35,358 bases of DNA from Rikenellaceae bacterium (GTDB lineage: Bacteria > Bacteroidota > Bacteroidia > Bacteroidales > Rikenellaceae), in contig JAIECQ010000015.1 of the NCBI GenBank assembly GCA_029068395.1, positions 1-35,358 on the forward strand, read 5' to 3'. Every line of letters starts with the position of its first letter. Position 1 is the first letter of the stretch. A program made the translations under genes and the position numbers. Of this stretch, positions 1-7,690 are shown in pieces. The notes beneath the pieces were generated by a model. The model was not told the DNA's origin and ran no database searches. It saw nothing but the letters and a program-made list of their open reading frames with translations.

Positions 1-336
1 CATGCCCGGCATTACGAAGTATGCCGTAAGCCAAAATTCCTTGTGTCCGGGCTGAGGAACGAAGCCCGAGCGGCCCGGAGCCTCCGCCCACGGAGGGCCG
101 CAGCCCCGCACAGTAATATATATGACAGTGAAGTATGAACAGTGATGATGCACATGACTTTCATGCTGTGCCCTCCGCAGGCCCCGGGTCGCTCTCCGCT
201 GTGCCGGGGGTTACGGCTGTGCTGACCTTATGCTTTGCCGTGCTGCTGTTATTGTTTCTGCTTTGCTTCCGCGTTTTTCCGTCGAGAGTCCTGCCCCTGT
301 TGAATATCCTTCAGGCACTCACTTTAAGGGCCAAAA

Positions 337-393
337 ACAGCTATCCCATAAATGTGTGAGACGTATGTCGAAACACATTTATGGGATAGCTGT
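337..393. repeat. Perfect 21-bp inverted repeat (hairpin core, copy 1)
   Basis: The arms at 337-357 and 373-393 are exact reverse complements. The 15-nt spacer itself contains gac-gtat-gtc, so the stem can be extended. A run of five A lies just before the left arm, so minus-strand RNA would show a hairpin followed by U residues, like an intrinsic terminator. No minus-strand gene in the window would use it here. Confidence 0.85.
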
Positions 394-466
394 ACTTATC
401 CGCTTAGTTGTTCCTCAAAAATATCAAAACGGGGTCCGTGACCCCTCCCCCGGAAGGGCCGCCGGA

Positions 467-559
467 GGCAGTGCCAGCAAACCAAAACGGCAAGTCCAGC
501 AAACCATCACCGGCAGTGCCGGCACACCATCATCCGCAGTGCCGGCAAATAAACGGCAC
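467..559. repeat. 22-23 bp imperfect tandem repeat tail
   Basis: Units begin at 467, 489, 512 and 535, with a partial unit at 555. Each unit reads roughly ggcagtgccrgcaaaccatcacc. The tails of the two other element copies use the same unit in smaller or diverged number. There is no spacer between units, so this is not a CRISPR array. Confidence 0.7.
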
Positions 560-578
560 TATCCGCAAACGGACGCTA

Positions 579-607
579 TTGTATATGGCGAAAACTTCGT
601 ATATTTG
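579..607 (+). promoter_or_regulatory. Bacteroidota-type promoter for the MATE operon
   Basis: A TATATTTG -7 box at 600-607 matches TAnnTTTG exactly. TTG at 579-581 lies 18 bp upstream as the -33 element. The box ends 18 bp before the ATG at 626, giving a very short leader. It sits directly after the repeat tail, so the repeat is upstream of the promoter rather than in the transcript. Confidence 0.65.
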
Positions 608-625
608 CGCACTAAATGTATTCAA

Positions 626-1966
626 ATGGACGTTACCGATAGCCCCTCAAAGCTGGGGATGCTCGACATAAAGAAGTTGCTGATACAATATGCAGTACCC
701 TCCATCATAGCGATGACGGCGGCATCGCTCTACAACATGGTGGACAGCATGTTCATAGGTCACGGCATAGGAGCCGAGGGACTCACGGGACTGTCGCTCA
801 CGCTGCCTTTGATGAACATATCGTCGGCGTTCGGCTCTCTTGTAGGCATTGGAGGAGCCACCCTCATGTCGGTCAAGTTGGGGCAAAACGACATTGACAA
901 GGCGCGCATAATATTGGGCAACGTTGTTTTGATGAACATCATAACGGGTCTGCTGCTCTCTGTGGTGTCGCTTCTGTTCCTCGACCCCATACTCTATCTG
1001 TTCGGAGCCAGCGCCGACACCATAGGCTACGCCCGTGACTACATGCGCATCATACTTGGGGGCAACGTCATAACGGCGTCGTTTTTGGGACTCATAGAGA
1101 TGTCACGGTCGACAGGACACCCCACCCGCGCCATGATAGCCATATTGATAGCCGTTGCGCTCAACTCACTGCTCGACTACATCTTCATATTCCTTTTAGA
1201 CATGGGCATCAAGGGTGCGGCAATGGCCACTGTTGCAGCCCAGCTGGCATCGCTGTGCTTTGTCGGCTCCTATTTTTTCAGCAATAAGAACTTCATACGC
1301 TTTGAGCGTAGCATCTTCCGCCTCAACAGAAGCATTGTCGGCGGCATGCTGGCCATAGGACTGTCGCCCTTCCTCATGAACCTGTGCTCCAGCGGCGTTG
1401 TGGCCCTTATCAACCTATCGCTCAAAGAGCATGGCGGCGACGCTGCCATAGGCGCTTACGGCATTGTCAACAGATATGTGCTGCTGTTTGTGATGATAAA
1501 CATAGGCTTCAACCAAGGCATGCAGCCCATAGCGGGCTATAACTTCGGTGCGGGCAAGTATGATAGGCTCAAAAAGGTGCTCAAATACACCATAATATGC
1601 GCCATGAGCACCTCTACCATAGGGTTCCTGCTTGGTGAGCTATGCCCCGGAGCCATCACCAGCATGTTCACCACCAACACCGAGCTTACCGACATTGCCG
1701 AGCGAGGTCTGCGCCTGGTGTTGATACTCTTCCCCTTTGTGGGCTATCAGATGGTGTCGGCAAACTTTTTCCAGTCCATAGGCATGGCCAAGAAAGCCAT
1801 ACTGCTGGCACTGAGCCGACAGCTGCTGTTTCTAATACCGTTTCTTATCATCATGCCGCGCATTATTGGCATTGACGGTGTGTGGCTCTCCATACCCATG
1901 GCCGACTGCATTGCCATCATACTCACAAGCGTGATGCTGTGGCGCGAGCTAAAAAAACTACGATAG
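626..1966 (+). CDS. MATE family efflux transporter (first of three)
   Basis: This 446-residue polytopic membrane protein belongs to the multidrug and toxic compound extrusion family, which expels drugs, dyes or metabolites using a Na+ or H+ gradient. The N-terminus has the typical family pattern of an LG-x-L-I-K-K-L-L segment followed by Q-Y-A-V-P-S-I-I and the helix containing N-M-V-D-S-M-F-I-G. About twelve hydrophobic segments follow in two similar halves. I start it at 626 because this fits the family N-terminus and follows a promoter at 600-607. The frame stays open upstream to 230, but only through repeat DNA. It is first in an operon, two bases before the next start codon. The substrate cannot be predicted. 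Confidence 0.93.
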   Translation: MDVTDSPSKLGMLDIKKLLIQYAVPSIIAMTAASLYNMVDSMFIGHGIGAEGLTGLSLTLPLMNISSAFGSLVGIGGATLMSVKLGQNDIDKARIILGNVVLMNIITGLLLSVVSLLFLDPILYLFGASADTIGYARDYMRIILGGNVITASFLGLIEMSRSTGHPTRAMIAILIAVALNSLLDYIFIFLLDMGIKGAAMATVAAQLASLCFVGSYFFSNKNFIRFERSIFRLNRSIVGGMLAIGLSPFLMNLCSSGVVALINLSLKEHGGDAAIGAYGIVNRYVLLFVMINIGFNQGMQPIAGYNFGAGKYDRLKKVLKYTIICAMSTSTIGFLLGELCPGAITSMFTTNTELTDIAERGLRLVLILFPFVGYQMVSANFFQSIGMAKKAILLALSRQLLFLIPFLIIMPRIIGIDGVWLSIPMADCIAIILTSVMLWRELKKLR

Positions 1967-1968
1967 AG

Positions 1969-2601
1969 ATGTCAAAGAAAGTTATCATAACCATAGGCCG
2001 ACAGTATGGCAGCGGCGGCAGACGCATAGGTCAAAACCTTGCGCAGATGCTGTCGTTTGACTATTACGACAAATCACTCTTCGACGAGGCTTCACGCACA
2101 AGCGGCATAAAACGCGAATGTTTCGAGCGCAGCGACGAGAAAAACCCCATACCCACCATGGGTATCGAGATGGGTTTCAACGCCATTTACGGTACTCCTT
2201 TCGCTGCCTCGGGCCAGCTGTTTGAAGACAAGATATTCAAGTTTCTCTCAGACACCATATGCAAGATAGCCGACGGTGACAGAGGGGCCGTGATAGTGGG
2301 CCGTTGCGCCGATTACATACTGCGTGGTCGCGACGACCTTTTCTCTGTATTTGTGCACGCCCCCTTGGATGACAGGGTAAGGCGCACCTGCCAGCACGAG
2401 GGACTGTCTGCCAAAGAGGCGCTCGACAAGATAAAGAAGACCGACAAACAGCGGGCTTCGTTCTACAACTTCTACAGCGACGGCAAATGGGGCGACGCCA
2501 CCACATACGACCTGTGCATAGACTCGTCGTTTACAGGCATAGACAAGACCTGCGACCTTCTGGCCTCAGTGGTAAGAACCATCACAGACAATGAGCGATA
2601 A
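1969..2601 (+). CDS. Cytidylate kinase-like protein
   Basis: This 210-residue cytosolic protein has a P-loop-like G-R-Q-Y-G-S-G-G at residues 10-17, followed by a G-R-x-I-G helix, as in the cytidylate-kinase-like family (PF13189). A later V-I-V-G-R-C-A-D-Y-I-L segment matches the conserved core of that family, and basic residues in the V-R-R-T stretch could form the lid. Members are predicted to be nucleotide kinases, but most are not the housekeeping Cmk and their substrate is unknown. Its ATG lies two bases after the first MATE stop, and its last 11 bases overlap the second MATE gene. This implies translational coupling to two transporters. Confidence 0.85.
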   Translation: MSKKVIITIGRQYGSGGRRIGQNLAQMLSFDYYDKSLFDEASRTSGIKRECFERSDEKNPIPTMGIEMGFNAIYGTPFAASGQLFEDKIFKFLSDTICKIADGDRGAVIVGRCADYILRGRDDLFSVFVHAPLDDRVRRTCQHEGLSAKEALDKIKKTDKQRASFYNFYSDGKWGDATTYDLCIDSSFTGIDKTCDLLASVVRTITDNER

Positions 2602-3943
2602 GAGCACACACATAAGCGGAGGTTTCACATACGGCACCATCTGGAAGGTTGCCTATCCCATCATGTTCGGCAACCTGGCCCAGACCATCATCACCCTCAC
2701 CGATACCGCCTTTCTGGGGCGTTTGAGCGAGGTGGCGCTGGGGGCGTCGGCCATGGCAGGCATCTACTATTATGTCTTCTCCACGCTGGCCTGGGGCTTT
2801 GCCATAGGCATGCAGGTGATAGTGGCGCGCCGTTTCGGCCAGGGTCAGTATCACAAAATAGGACCGCTGTTCGAACACGGTCTGCTCTTCGTAGGCGTGC
2901 TCGGGGTGGCGCTATTCTCGGTGCTTATGTTCCTCTCGCCGGCAATACTCGATTTTCTGATCGACTCGCCCAACGTATATGGAGCGGCCTGCACCTATAT
3001 GACATACAGACCCTGGGGCATAATATTCGTGTGCGTCAACTTCCTGTACCGCTCTTTATATATAGGACTGTCAAACACACGAGTCATCAGCTACACCACC
3101 GCCCTTATGGCCGTTGTCAACATAGTGGGCGATTACGGACTGATATTCGGACACCTTGGCATGCCTCAGATGGGCATCGCCGGTGCCGCCATAGCGTCGG
3201 TGGCTGCCGAGGTGTCGGCAACGGTGTTCTTTACGGTGTTCACCCTGTGCCGTCTGCCGCTTGACAAGTACCGCATCTTCAAGTTCGCCCGCATCAGGCT
3301 GTCGCTGCTGGGTGACATACTTAAGGTCGCCTTCCCCACGATGGTACAGAAATTGCTGTCGTTCGGCTCGTGGCTGGTCTTCTTCGCCATGGTAGAGCGT
3401 CTTGGCGAGAGAGCCTTGGCCATAACCATGACGGTGCGCAGCGTATATATGTTCATCACCATACCGGTGTTTGCCTTCGGAGCGGCATGCAACAGCCTCA
3501 CGAGCAGACTCATAGGCGAGGGACACCAGCAAGAGGTCGGACGCATGGTAGCACGCACCATAAAGCTGTGCTTCATGGTGGTGATACCGCTTTCGGTGCT
3601 CTGCTACATAATACCGCAACACCTGCTGGGCATATATACTGACAATGCCGAGCTTATATCAGAGGCTGTAGACACGCTGCACGTGGTGGCCCTGTGCGCC
3701 TTTGCCATGGGCTTCGGACAGATATGCTTCGACACCGTATCGGGCACCGGCAACACCGCTCATGCACTGGTGCTTGAGTTCGGCGCGCTGGTCTGCTATG
3801 TGGCGTTCATATTCTTCTCGTCGCACATAATGGGCGGACCGGTGTCGTTGGTGTGGGTCAGCGAGATAGTCTACGGCTCAATGGTAGGACTGGTCTCGGT
3901 GGCATACCTCAGAATAGCCCAATGGCAGAAAAAACGAATATAA
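2591..3943 (+). CDS. MATE family efflux transporter (second of three)
   Basis: This 450-residue integral membrane protein has the MATE pattern. An early A-Y-P-I-M-F-G-N-L-A-Q helix is followed by I-T-L-T-D-T-A-F-L-G, the region around the conserved aspartate or asparagine of helix 1-2, and about twelve hydrophobic segments follow. It is clearly different in sequence from the first MATE protein, so it is not a recent duplicate. Its start overlaps the cytidylate-kinase-like gene by 11 bp, and the stop is six bases before the lipoprotein gene. A cation-driven exporter is likely, with unknown cargo. Homologues in Bacteroidales are usually annotated only as MATE efflux transporters. Confidence 0.93.
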   Translation: MSDKSTHISGGFTYGTIWKVAYPIMFGNLAQTIITLTDTAFLGRLSEVALGASAMAGIYYYVFSTLAWGFAIGMQVIVARRFGQGQYHKIGPLFEHGLLFVGVLGVALFSVLMFLSPAILDFLIDSPNVYGAACTYMTYRPWGIIFVCVNFLYRSLYIGLSNTRVISYTTALMAVVNIVGDYGLIFGHLGMPQMGIAGAAIASVAAEVSATVFFTVFTLCRLPLDKYRIFKFARIRLSLLGDILKVAFPTMVQKLLSFGSWLVFFAMVERLGERALAITMTVRSVYMFITIPVFAFGAACNSLTSRLIGEGHQQEVGRMVARTIKLCFMVVIPLSVLCYIIPQHLLGIYTDNAELISEAVDTLHVVALCAFAMGFGQICFDTVSGTGNTAHALVLEFGALVCYVAFIFFSSHIMGGPVSLVWVSEIVYGSMVGLVSVAYLRIAQWQKKRI

Positions 3944-3949
3944 CATACT

Positions 3950-4417
3950 ATGAGACACATTGCCATAATAACCCTTTTTCTTGTCACTGTCTCGTGCCAG
4001 AAGGTCACCTATGACTGTCAGATGGTCATAAACTCGCGTATAGAGACCTCTTCAGGCACCATCGAGCGCCTCGACAACACCGTTGCCTTCGCCTATTACG
4101 GCGACACGCTCGACTATAAGGTAGAGAGTTATCAGCAGGCGGTCAGCGGCCATGTTACCACCTCTAAAGATGGACAGACACGCCCCTTTGACCTACAGGG
4201 CGACTATTCTGCCGAGAGCGGACAGATGACCATACGCAGAATATCCAACCCGGTGGTCTTCATTGTCATGTGCGACACTGAAAACAAAGTGTACGGCTAT
4301 TGTCAACAGAGTATAAGCAAAGGGCTCGACTATGTCTACACCACCTTCACATGCCCGCTGGGGATGCTGGAGACACAAAAAGAGGTAAAGATAGGACAGT
4401 GGTATTACAGCAAATAG
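3950..4417 (+). CDS. Small lipoprotein of unknown function
   Basis: I do not recognise the family of this 155-residue protein. The N-terminus is a lipoprotein signal peptide: a basic M-R-H start, a hydrophobic run, and L-V-T-V-S-C with the lipidation cysteine at residue 16. The mature part is about 140 residues, rich in polar beta-strand-like sequence, with three further cysteines. No catalytic motif was seen. It sits between the second MATE gene and the glycosyltransferase, with gaps of six bases on each side, so it is probably co-transcribed. An envelope role is inferred only from the lipobox. Confidence 0.8.
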   Translation: MRHIAIITLFLVTVSCQKVTYDCQMVINSRIETSSGTIERLDNTVAFAYYGDTLDYKVESYQQAVSGHVTTSKDGQTRPFDLQGDYSAESGQMTIRRISNPVVFIVMCDTENKVYGYCQQSISKGLDYVYTTFTCPLGMLETQKEVKIGQWYYSK

Positions 4418-4423
4418 CCGCAC

Positions 4424-5629
4424 ATGAACCGCCGACGTTCCCCTTTCGACACCGCACGTTTCGCCCACTCGCGCAAACGCAGAGTGGCCTTTGTGCTCAA
4501 CATAGCACCGCACTATCGCGGCGCGCTCTTCACGCTTCTCGACCACGACACCGACATAGACTTCTCGTTTTATGCCGGCGAGGAGTCGTCTGACGTCAGC
4601 TCGCTGCTCGACATGCGCACCTTTCTCGGATTCAAGGGCTATCTGCACAACCGATTCAAGAAAGGCAAGCTGGTATGGCAGCACGGATGGTGGCGCGCCC
4701 TGCTGCACCGCTACGACGCCTACATACTCACGGGCAACCCCGGCATAAGGTCCAACTGGCTTCTGATGATAATGGCCCGTATGCTCGGCCGCAGGGTCTA
4801 CCTGTGGAGCCACGGACTCTACGGCAACGAGAGCCGCAGACAACTGCGCCGCAACATGCTATACATGCGCATAGCAGACGGACTTATGCTATATGGCAAC
4901 CACGGCCGCCGCATGCTCTTGCGCGAAGGCTTCAAAAGCGAGTGCATAACACTCATATACAACTCATTAGACTTAGAACGCCAGCGCATGTTGCGCGACA
5001 GGTTTGCCGGCGCCGGCTTCATGCGCAACATCTTCGGCAACGACAACCCCACCATCGCCTTCATCGGAAGGCTGACACCGCAAAAACAGCTTCATCTGCT
5101 CATAGAGGCAGTGGGCATACTCAAACTATCTGGCACCGACGTCAACATAATATTCGTTGGCGACGGCCCCTCAGAGAGCGATCTTGCCGCCCTCGCCCAA
5201 AAGGCCGACATTGAAGAGAGGGTCTTTTTCTACGGCGAATGCTATGACGAAGAGATGATTGCCGCCATACTGCAAAACGCCGTCATGACGGTAAGCCCGG
5301 GCAATGTAGGTCTTACAGCCGTTCAGAGCCTCGCATACGGCGTTCCCGTGATAACGCACGACAACCTGTGCATGCAGATGCCCGAGCACGAGGCTGTACG
5401 TCCCGACCGCACAGGCGACTTTTTCCGTCATGGCGACTCGCTGGCTCTGAGCGAGAAGATAGAAAAGTGGATAGCCATAATGTCAGACCCCGACAGACGT
5501 ATGCAGGTGCGCCAAAACTGCTTCGAGATGATAGACCGTCGTTTCAGTCCCTCGGGTCAGCTCTTGCGCATAAAACGCCGGCTCCTCGCCGACATGTTCC
5601 CGCCCCCTGCCGACACCGCAGCAGAGTGA
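4424..5629 (+). CDS. GT4-type glycosyltransferase
   Basis: This 401-residue GT-B fold enzyme would transfer a sugar from a nucleotide-sugar donor to a glycan or lipid acceptor. The C-terminal half is typical of glycosyltransferase group 1 (PF00534): F-I-G-R-L-T-P-Q-K-Q near residue 212, I-I-F-V-G-D-G-P, then S-P-G-N-V-G-L-T-A-V-Q-S-L-A-Y-G near 290-305. In most GT4 enzymes the last region carries E-x7-E. Here the two positions read Gly and Gln, an alternative form I believe occurs in some polysaccharide-biosynthesis transferases. No signal peptide is evident, so it is probably cytosolic or membrane-associated. It is the last gene of the 626-5629 operon. Acceptor and product cannot be inferred. 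Confidence 0.88.
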   Translation: MNRRRSPFDTARFAHSRKRRVAFVLNIAPHYRGALFTLLDHDTDIDFSFYAGEESSDVSSLLDMRTFLGFKGYLHNRFKKGKLVWQHGWWRALLHRYDAYILTGNPGIRSNWLLMIMARMLGRRVYLWSHGLYGNESRRQLRRNMLYMRIADGLMLYGNHGRRMLLREGFKSECITLIYNSLDLERQRMLRDRFAGAGFMRNIFGNDNPTIAFIGRLTPQKQLHLLIEAVGILKLSGTDVNIIFVGDGPSESDLAALAQKADIEERVFFYGECYDEEMIAAILQNAVMTVSPGNVGLTAVQSLAYGVPVITHDNLCMQMPEHEAVRPDRTGDFFRHGDSLALSEKIEKWIAIMSDPDRRMQVRQNCFEMIDRRFSPSGQLLRIKRRLLADMFPPPADTAAE

Positions 5630-5686
5630 CATCATGGTTGTGGTATGCTATTTGATTAAATAGTGGTCTGTAAAACATTCATCACC

Positions 5687-6277
5687 ATGACAAAAGAGAA
5701 AAAAGAGACACAAGAGGCGGAAAACCAAATAGATACAAGCTGCAACGAGGAAGTTTGCGACACCCCCGACACTCATGAGGAGTGCCCGGAGACTGACAAT
5801 ATGGCAGACGAATGTGACGATGCGACAGACAAAGCGTCAGAACTGGCAGTTGAGGTTGCCCAGTGGAAAGACAAATTCATACGCCTACAGGCCGAGTTTG
5901 ACAACTATCGCAAGCGCACCCTCAAAGAGAAGATGGAGCTGATAGAGTCGGGCGGCAAAGACCTGATGAAATCGTTGCTCGTTGTGCTCGACGACTTCGA
6001 CCGCGCTCAAGAGGCTCTGGCCTCATCAGACAACATAGAGGCACTGCGCGAGGGTGTGGAGCTGATACACACCAAGATGTGCAAGGTGTTGACCGACAAG
6101 GGTCTGTCGCCCATAGAGTCTACCGGCCAAGATTTCAACACCGACTATCACGAGGCCATCACCAAGATACCCGCCCCGAGCGACGAGCTGAAGGGTAAGG
6201 TGGTCGACACCGTCGAGAAGGGTTACATGCTTAAAGACAAAGTTATAAGATATTCCAAAGTGGTTGTAGGAGAGTAA
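5687..6277 (+). CDS. grpE: GrpE nucleotide exchange factor
   Basis: This 196-residue GrpE releases ADP from DnaK in the Hsp70 cycle. The first 55 or so residues are acidic and disordered-looking. They are followed by the long helix ([12 protein letters not shown], the GrpE signature region), [11 protein letters not shown], and the C-terminal beta domain with D-Y-H-E-A-I and a final V-x-K-G-Y. I use the ATG at 5687 rather than the upstream in-frame start at 5663, because the sequence from 5687 is the normal charged GrpE N-terminus. It lies one base before dnaJ, and dnaK is not in the window. Confidence 0.96.
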   Translation: MTKEKKETQEAENQIDTSCNEEVCDTPDTHEECPETDNMADECDDATDKASELAVEVAQWKDKFIRLQAEFDNYRKRTLKEKMELIESGGKDLMKSLLVVLDDFDRAQEALASSDNIEALREGVELIHTKMCKVLTDKGLSPIESTGQDFNTDYHEAITKIPAPSDELKGKVVDTVEKGYMLKDKVIRYSKVVVGE

Positions 6278-6278
6278 A

Positions 6279-7445
6279 ATGGCGGAAAAGAGAGATTATT
6301 ACGAGGTTTTGGGGGTAGGCAAAGATGCCACCGCAGACCAAATCAAAAAAGCCTATCGCAAAGCGGCCATCAAATACCACCCCGACAAGAATCCGGGCGA
6401 CAAAGAGGCCGAAGATAAATTCAAAGAGGCTGCCGAGGCTTACGACGTGTTGAGCAACCCCGACAAAAAGGCGCGTTACGACCGTTTCGGCCACGCAGGC
6501 ATGTCGGGAGGGTTCAGCAGTGCCGATGCCGGCGGTTTTGGTGGCGGCTTCAGCATGAACGACATATTCGACCGCTTCGGCGACATATTCGGAGGCCATT
6601 TCGGCGGAGGCTTCTCAGGCGGTTTCGGCGGATTTGACGGCGGTCGCCGCGTCAACAAAGGCTCAGACCTGCGCGTCAAGGTTAAGGTTACTCTTGCCGA
6701 CATAGCCTCTGGCGTGCACAAGAAGCTCAAAATAAACAAGATGGTCGCCTGCTCGACATGCGGCGGCAGCGGAGCCAAAGACAGTCACAGCTACTCAACA
6801 TGCTCTACATGTCACGGCAGCGGCGTGGTAACGCACGAGGTCAACACCTTTTTCGGGCGCGCACAGACCACGCAGACGTGCCCCACATGCGGTGGCGACG
6901 GCAAGATAATCACCGACAAATGCAAAAGCTGCGGCGGCGAAGGCGTCACCAAGGCCGAAGAGATAATTGAGGTCAACATACCCGCCGGTGTTGGCGAGGG
7001 CATGCAGCTCTCTGTTGCCGGCAAGGGTAACGCGGCCCGTCATGGCGGCATTGCCGGCGACCTGCTGATAGTGATTGAAGAAGAGCCGCATCCCGAGCTG
7101 GTGCGCGACGGCTCTGACCTTATATACAACCTCAAATTAGGCGTCACAGAGGCCATATTAGGCGCCTCTGTCGAGATACCTACCGTCGACGGCAAGGTCA
7201 AGATAAAGATAGAGCCGGGCACTCAACCGGGACGCGTCCTGAGGCTCAAAGGCAAGGGATTGCCCGACATCAACGGATATGGTAAGGGCGACATGCTCGT
7301 GTGCGTCGACATATTCATCCCCAAAAACCTCTCTAAAGAGGAGCAGGCGATGCTCGGCAAACTGTCGGAATCGGAAAACTTCAAACCTAAGAAAAACAAC
7401 AAAGAGCCGAACATATTCCAACGCACGCGCGACTTCTTTAGATAG
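6279..7445 (+). CDS. dnaJ: Chaperone protein DnaJ
   Basis: This 388-residue type I DnaJ stimulates DnaK ATPase and delivers unfolded clients. The J domain occupies residues 1-70 with the essential HPD at 34-36. A Gly/Phe-rich linker follows at about 75-125. The zinc-binding domain has four C-x-x-C-x-G-x-G motifs spanning residues 158-222, and the substrate-binding beta domains end near 365. Length and domain order are canonical. It starts one base after the grpE stop, and the pair forms a stress operon. A strong hairpin follows the stop. Confidence 0.97.
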   Translation: MAEKRDYYEVLGVGKDATADQIKKAYRKAAIKYHPDKNPGDKEAEDKFKEAAEAYDVLSNPDKKARYDRFGHAGMSGGFSSADAGGFGGGFSMNDIFDRFGDIFGGHFGGGFSGGFGGFDGGRRVNKGSDLRVKVKVTLADIASGVHKKLKINKMVACSTCGGSGAKDSHSYSTCSTCHGSGVVTHEVNTFFGRAQTTQTCPTCGGDGKIITDKCKSCGGEGVTKAEEIIEVNIPAGVGEGMQLSVAGKGNAARHGGIAGDLLIVIEEEPHPELVRDGSDLIYNLKLGVTEAILGASVEIPTVDGKVKIKIEPGTQPGRVLRLKGKGLPDINGYGKGDMLVCVDIFIPKNLSKEEQAMLGKLSESENFKPKKNNKEPNIFQRTRDFFR

Positions 7446-7457
7446 ACTATACCTATT

Positions 7458-7509
7458 TATATATGCAGACAATGCCGGGACAGTTGTTCCGGCATTGTCT
7501 GCATATATA
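7458..7509 (+). terminator. 21-bp perfect hairpin after dnaJ
   Basis: The arms 7458-7478 and 7489-7509 are exact reverse complements with a 10-nt loop. It starts 12 bases after the dnaJ stop. There is no U tract after it, so it may act in RNA 3'-end protection as much as in termination. Confidence 0.65.
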
Positions 7510-7544
7510 ACCGACTGACAAACAGCTCATTACAACCGCAATAC

Positions 7545-7650
7545 CTTTTTATGCCGACTAAATTTCAAAAACCGGCATACACAACAAACTGATAAGCAAC
7601 ACTATACAATGCCGAAATCTCTTTTTCAGCCGAGTAAATTTTAAAAACCG
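7545..7650. repeat. 30-bp direct repeat pair before the di-haem lipoprotein genes
   Basis: The segments 7545-7574 and 7621-7650 match over 30 bp with few mismatches. Both read cttttt, two bases, then gccgasta-aattt-aaaaaccg. They are offset by 76 bp, and the second ends 12 bp before the -7 box. The position suggests a pair of regulator sites, but this is inference. Confidence 0.5.
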
Positions 7651-7670
7651 CCCGAAAATTCATATATTTG
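7639..7670 (+). promoter_or_regulatory. Promoter of the di-haem lipoprotein operon
   Basis: TATATTTG at 7663-7670 matches the Bacteroidota -7 box exactly. A TTTT run at 7639-7642, 20 bp upstream, replaces the usual TTG. The coding start is 20 bp after the box. One member of the 30-bp direct repeat overlaps the -33 region. Confidence 0.6.
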
Positions 7671-7690
7671 CAAGGCAAAAATATACCTTG

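Larger units (their letters stand above)
1..559. repeat. Composite GC-rich repeat element, copy 1 (orphan)
   Basis: This non-coding stretch fills the left edge and may continue beyond it. The head (about 1-270) matches 28977-29265 and has small hairpins, such as the CGGCAT...ATGCCG pair near its start. The core holds a perfect 21-bp inverted repeat (arms 337-357 and 373-393) and a second hairpin of ggggtc/gacccc arms (431-445). The tail (467-559) is four 20-23 bp near-repeats starting ggcagtgccagca or similar. The core and tail recur at 21150-21397 and 29275-29536. Unlike those copies, this one has no receptor gene beside it. Weak ORFs through it are not credible genes. Confidence 0.85.

Noticed and set aside
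467-559. CRISPR-like array
   Set aside because: The units are adjacent with no unique spacers, are imperfect, and no cas gene is present.
1-559. Insertion sequence or MITE with terminal inverted repeats
   Set aside because: The inverted repeat is internal. I could not find matching termini or a target-site duplication, and no transposase is in the window.
230-625. N-terminal extension of the first MATE protein
   Set aside because: It translates repeat element copy 1. Family alignment and the promoter at 600-607 support a start at 626.
3071-3622. Minus-strand open frame of 183 codons within the second MATE gene
   Set aside because: Antisense shadow of a membrane-protein gene, with no family features.
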